Source of the DNA: Listeria monocytogenes
GTDB taxonomy: Bacteria > Bacillota > Bacilli > Lactobacillales > Listeriaceae
DNA: 64,000 nt
Assembly: GCF_041765605.1 (NCBI RefSeq)
Contig: NZ_CP168900.1
Span: 2,186,001-2,250,000 of the forward strand
Reading direction: 5' to 3'
Part shown: piece by piece, positions 61,969-64,000 of the stretch
How positions within the stretch are numbered: the stretch's first letter is position 1
How the letters are laid out: each line of letters opens with the position of its first letter
Notes under the pieces: generated by a model
Told to the model about the DNA's origin: nothing
The model's input: the letters and a program-made list of their open reading frames with translations, nothing else
Databases searched by the model: none
Translations under genes and position numbers: made by a program

Positions 61969-62985
61969 CTACTGCAACTCAATCGTTAAATCACCTGTTT
62001 TGAGGCGTTCCTTTTTAATAAGAAATGGTCTGACAATAAGTGCAATAACACCTGGCAAGACAACTGCTACCAAAATAAAAGCAGCAAGTGTGCTGAATCC
62101 GTAATTTGCTATTAAATAAAGAGGTGCAACAAAGGCGCATAAGCCGAGGCCTGCGACTTCACTTGCGGCTTGAATGTGAAATACCATCACACCAAGAGGT
62201 CCAGCAATTAGCGTTGTTAACAGAGGAACTAACATCAAACTAGGCTTTCTAATAATATTGGGTGTTTGTAATTTTGGTGTACAGATAAGTTGGGCAAAAA
62301 ATGCACCCCAGTTATTATCACGATAACTTAAAACCGCAAAGGATACGAATTGAACCGAGCAACCTATTAACGCCGCAGCACTTGCTGTTGGATCAAGTTG
62401 AAGCGCAATCGCGAGCGCAGCTGAGGAAGCCGGACTAAGAATAAGTAAGCCAAACACAAAAGCGATAACCATCGATGAAATCAGCGGCGAACCACCAATT
62501 AATGAACTAATTCCAAGACTTACAGAAGCTAAAATCGGCGCCATAATCTTTGCAAACAAAATACCACTAAGCCCACCTGCTAAAAGTGAAACACCAGGAA
62601 TCAAAATCATATCAAATTTCGTTTTCCCAGTAACCCTCTTCCCAGTCCAAACCGCCACAATAACCGCCAAAATAGCGCCAACCGGTTCTCCACTAGTAAT
62701 ACCCACGCCACCGCCAGCCAAAGTCACTACTGCCCCGCCGCCAATAACAGCAGATGCAGCCGCACTTATCGTCACAAGCGTATTCGCGTGCAAGCACATC
62801 GCAATACCAACACCAATTCCCGGAATTAACATCGTTTTACCAATTGCGCCAACCGTTACAAGAAACGAAATTCCTGTCATCTGCCCAATTGTCTGTAAAA
62901 GAAGTCCAATTCCAAGCGTTACAAGAACTGCATTCGCAATCCCCATAGAAGCCTTATAGGAACGATCTATAAAATATTCTTTCAT
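61969..62985 (-). CDS. orphan PTS-type membrane protein (PTS EIIC family 2)
   Basis: A 338-residue protein with about ten hydrophobic helices. The GGGVGITSGEPVGAILA block, the SPASSAALAIALQLDPTASAAALIGC block and the C-terminal ANYGFSTLAAF segment are of the PTS_EIIC_2 type family, whose substrates are mostly unknown. No IIA or IIB gene is nearby, so it may not phosphorylate its cargo, or uses partners from elsewhere. A LysR gene lies 68 bases upstream on the same strand. Confidence 0.8.
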   Translation of the reverse strand: MKEYFIDRSYKASMGIANAVLVTLGIGLLLQTIGQMTGISFLVTVGAIGKTMLIPGIGVGIAMCLHANTLVTISAAASAVIGGGAVVTLAGGGVGITSGEPVGAILAVIVAVWTGKRVTGKTKFDMILIPGVSLLAGGLSGILFAKIMAPILASVSLGISSLIGGSPLISSMVIAFVFGLLILSPASSAALAIALQLDPTASAAALIGCSVQFVSFAVLSYRDNNWGAFFAQLICTPKLQTPNIIRKPSLMLVPLLTTLIAGPLGVMVFHIQAASEVAGLGLCAFVAPLYLIANYGFSTLAAFILVAVVLPGVIALIVRPFLIKKERLKTGDLTIELQ

Positions 62986-63053
62986 TGCTTCTCCCTTTCT
63001 AAAATGTATTCTTTCTCATTGTAATCACTAGCTTATTAAAAAGCTAGTTTTAT

Positions 63054-63908
63054 TTACCGGTTTTCTTTTAAAAAGGTTAAAAAGGTTTCTGCAATTCGAT
63101 TTTCTAGCCTTTGCTTATTTTTTAAAACAGAAAATTTCCGCATAAAGCTCCCTGCCTCATTAAAAACGCGTAATTTCCCCTCTGCAATTTCTGTTTTAAC
63201 GACACATCTAGAAATCACTGTATATCCCATTCCTTCAAGCACCATTTGTTTGACCGCCATGTTACTCCAAGCAACCACTTTTTCAGTGACATTCCAGCCA
63301 TTCGTACTCAATACATGATCCAAATATTCACGCGTTCCAGAGCCTTCTTCCCGCGCAATCCAAGTAGCGCCTTGCTCAATTTCCGCAAGCGAACCATCCG
63401 CCCGCCCGACAATGCACATTTCATCATCCGCAAAAGCACTTATCTCTAAATCTTTTTTACTCACTTGTCCTTCGATAAGCCCCGCATCCACTTGAAATAA
63501 CTCGACTTTATCAGCAATTTTTGCTGTATTTTCAATGATTAGTTCAATGGTAATATCTGGGTAGCGTGCATGAAATTCAGCAATTAACGCCGGCATATAA
63601 TACTCTCCTATTGTGAAACTTGCGCCGATTCTTAGTCGCCCTTTTAAATGATGATGATACAAACTGATTTCATCTTCCACTTGTTTATATAAGCCTTCTA
63701 ATTGCTTAGCACGATGATAGAGCATTTCTCCCGTCGCTGTTAAAACAAATTTTTTGGCTTGGCGATAAATCAGCTCTGTTTCATATCTCTCTTCTAATTT
63801 CTTTAATTGTAATGAAACAGCTGGCTGAGAAATATGTAATTCTTCGGCGGCCTTCGTAAAACTTTGTAATTCTACTACTCTTATATACGTTCGTAATGCT
63901 TCGTCCAT
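63054..63908 (-). CDS. LysR-family transcriptional regulator
   Basis: A 284-residue regulator. The N-terminal winged helix (LRTYIRVVELQSFTKAAEELHISQPAVSLQLKKLEERYETELIYR) is standard LysR, followed by the substrate-binding domain starting at GRLRIGASFTIGEYYMPALIAEF. That segment resembles CysL/YwfK-type regulators. The ATG at 63908 follows TGGAGGG; the frame extends ten codons upstream without a ribosome site. The 68-base gap to the IIC gene has a small ACTAGCTT-AAGCTAGT hairpin (63027-63048). Confidence 0.9.
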   Translation of the reverse strand: MDEALRTYIRVVELQSFTKAAEELHISQPAVSLQLKKLEERYETELIYRQAKKFVLTATGEMLYHRAKQLEGLYKQVEDEISLYHHHLKGRLRIGASFTIGEYYMPALIAEFHARYPDITIELIIENTAKIADKVELFQVDAGLIEGQVSKKDLEISAFADDEMCIVGRADGSLAEIEQGATWIAREEGSGTREYLDHVLSTNGWNVTEKVVAWSNMAVKQMVLEGMGYTVISRCVVKTEIAEGKLRVFNEAGSFMRKFSVLKNKQRLENRIAETFLTFLKENR

Positions 63909-64000
63909 TGGGTTCCCTCCATAAATATTTCTTATCAATAATATAATTAATATAAATTTTACTAATAAAACTGGAAATGGTAAAGTAAAAGCATAGAAGA

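Noticed and set aside
1-64000. CRISPR array, phage region or rRNA operon
   Set aside because: No regularly spaced repeats, no phage structural genes and no rRNA sequence seen anywhere in the window.

Overview
The window is a low-GC Firmicute chromosome and matches Listeria monocytogenes (or a very close Listeria). The gene order argGH, betL, pdxST, feoAB, hemQ, anrAB, cdaAR-glmM, maltodextrin genes, kimA and sbrE is the one I remember from the region around lmo2090-lmo2147 of strain EGD-e. The HemQ residues Y147, M149, K151, H174, R179 and Q187 fall at exactly the numbers published for the Listeria enzyme. Species and strain are inferred from memory, without a database search.

Layout. 1-4.1 kb: end of argG, argH and the glycine betaine transporter betL. 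4.1-10.0 kb, minus strand: a galactitol-type PTS operon (PRD regulator, IIA, IIB, IIC, PfkB kinase, FucA-type aldolase, small membrane protein). 10.2-13.2 kb: divergent pdxR and pdxST for pyridoxal phosphate. 13.3-14.4 kb: a two-gene membrane-protein cassette that looks accessory. 14.7-18.5 kb: phosphotransacetylase and the Fur-controlled feoAB iron(II) importer. 18.5-25.4 kb: phosphoesterase, a DeoR-nagA pair, hydrolase, manA, nitroreductase and hemQ. 25.6-29.7 kb: the AnrAB-type antimicrobial-peptide ABC system and two small genes. 29.7-33.5 kb: cdaA-cdaR-glmM (c-di-AMP synthesis and amino sugar supply). 33.6-44.2 kb: maltodextrin uptake and breakdown with a LacI regulator. 45.1-47.0 kb: the potassium importer KimA. 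47.3-47.9 kb: five tRNA genes. 48.0-55.1 kb: two Crp/Fnr regulators and a fructose-type PTS operon with two class II aldolases. 55.3-59.1 kb: NatAB-like ABC exporter, acetyltransferase, the sigma-B RNA SbrE/Rli47 and a regulator. 59.3-63.9 kb: a long mannose-6-phosphate isomerase with its GntR regulator, an orphan PTS-type IIC and a LysR regulator.

How it fits together. Most of the region is carbohydrate uptake (four PTS or ABC systems), with local regulators and visible operators: cre sites and a shared LacI-type palindrome at the maltodextrin genes, a GntR palindrome at the isomerase, phased repeats at nagA, and inverted repeats at the PTS and pdx promoters. Osmotic and c-di-AMP physiology is a second theme (cdaA, cdaR, kimA, betL). 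Sigma-B shows up at betL, at SbrE, and possibly at a short RNA downstream of kimA and at a Crp/Fnr gene.

The points most worth a second look are a ribosome-site-preceded mini-ORF at the 5' end of SbrE, a candidate sigma-B RNA at 44.95-45.14 kb, and the cassette at 13.3-14.4 kb. I found no CRISPR array, phage genes or complete insertion sequence.
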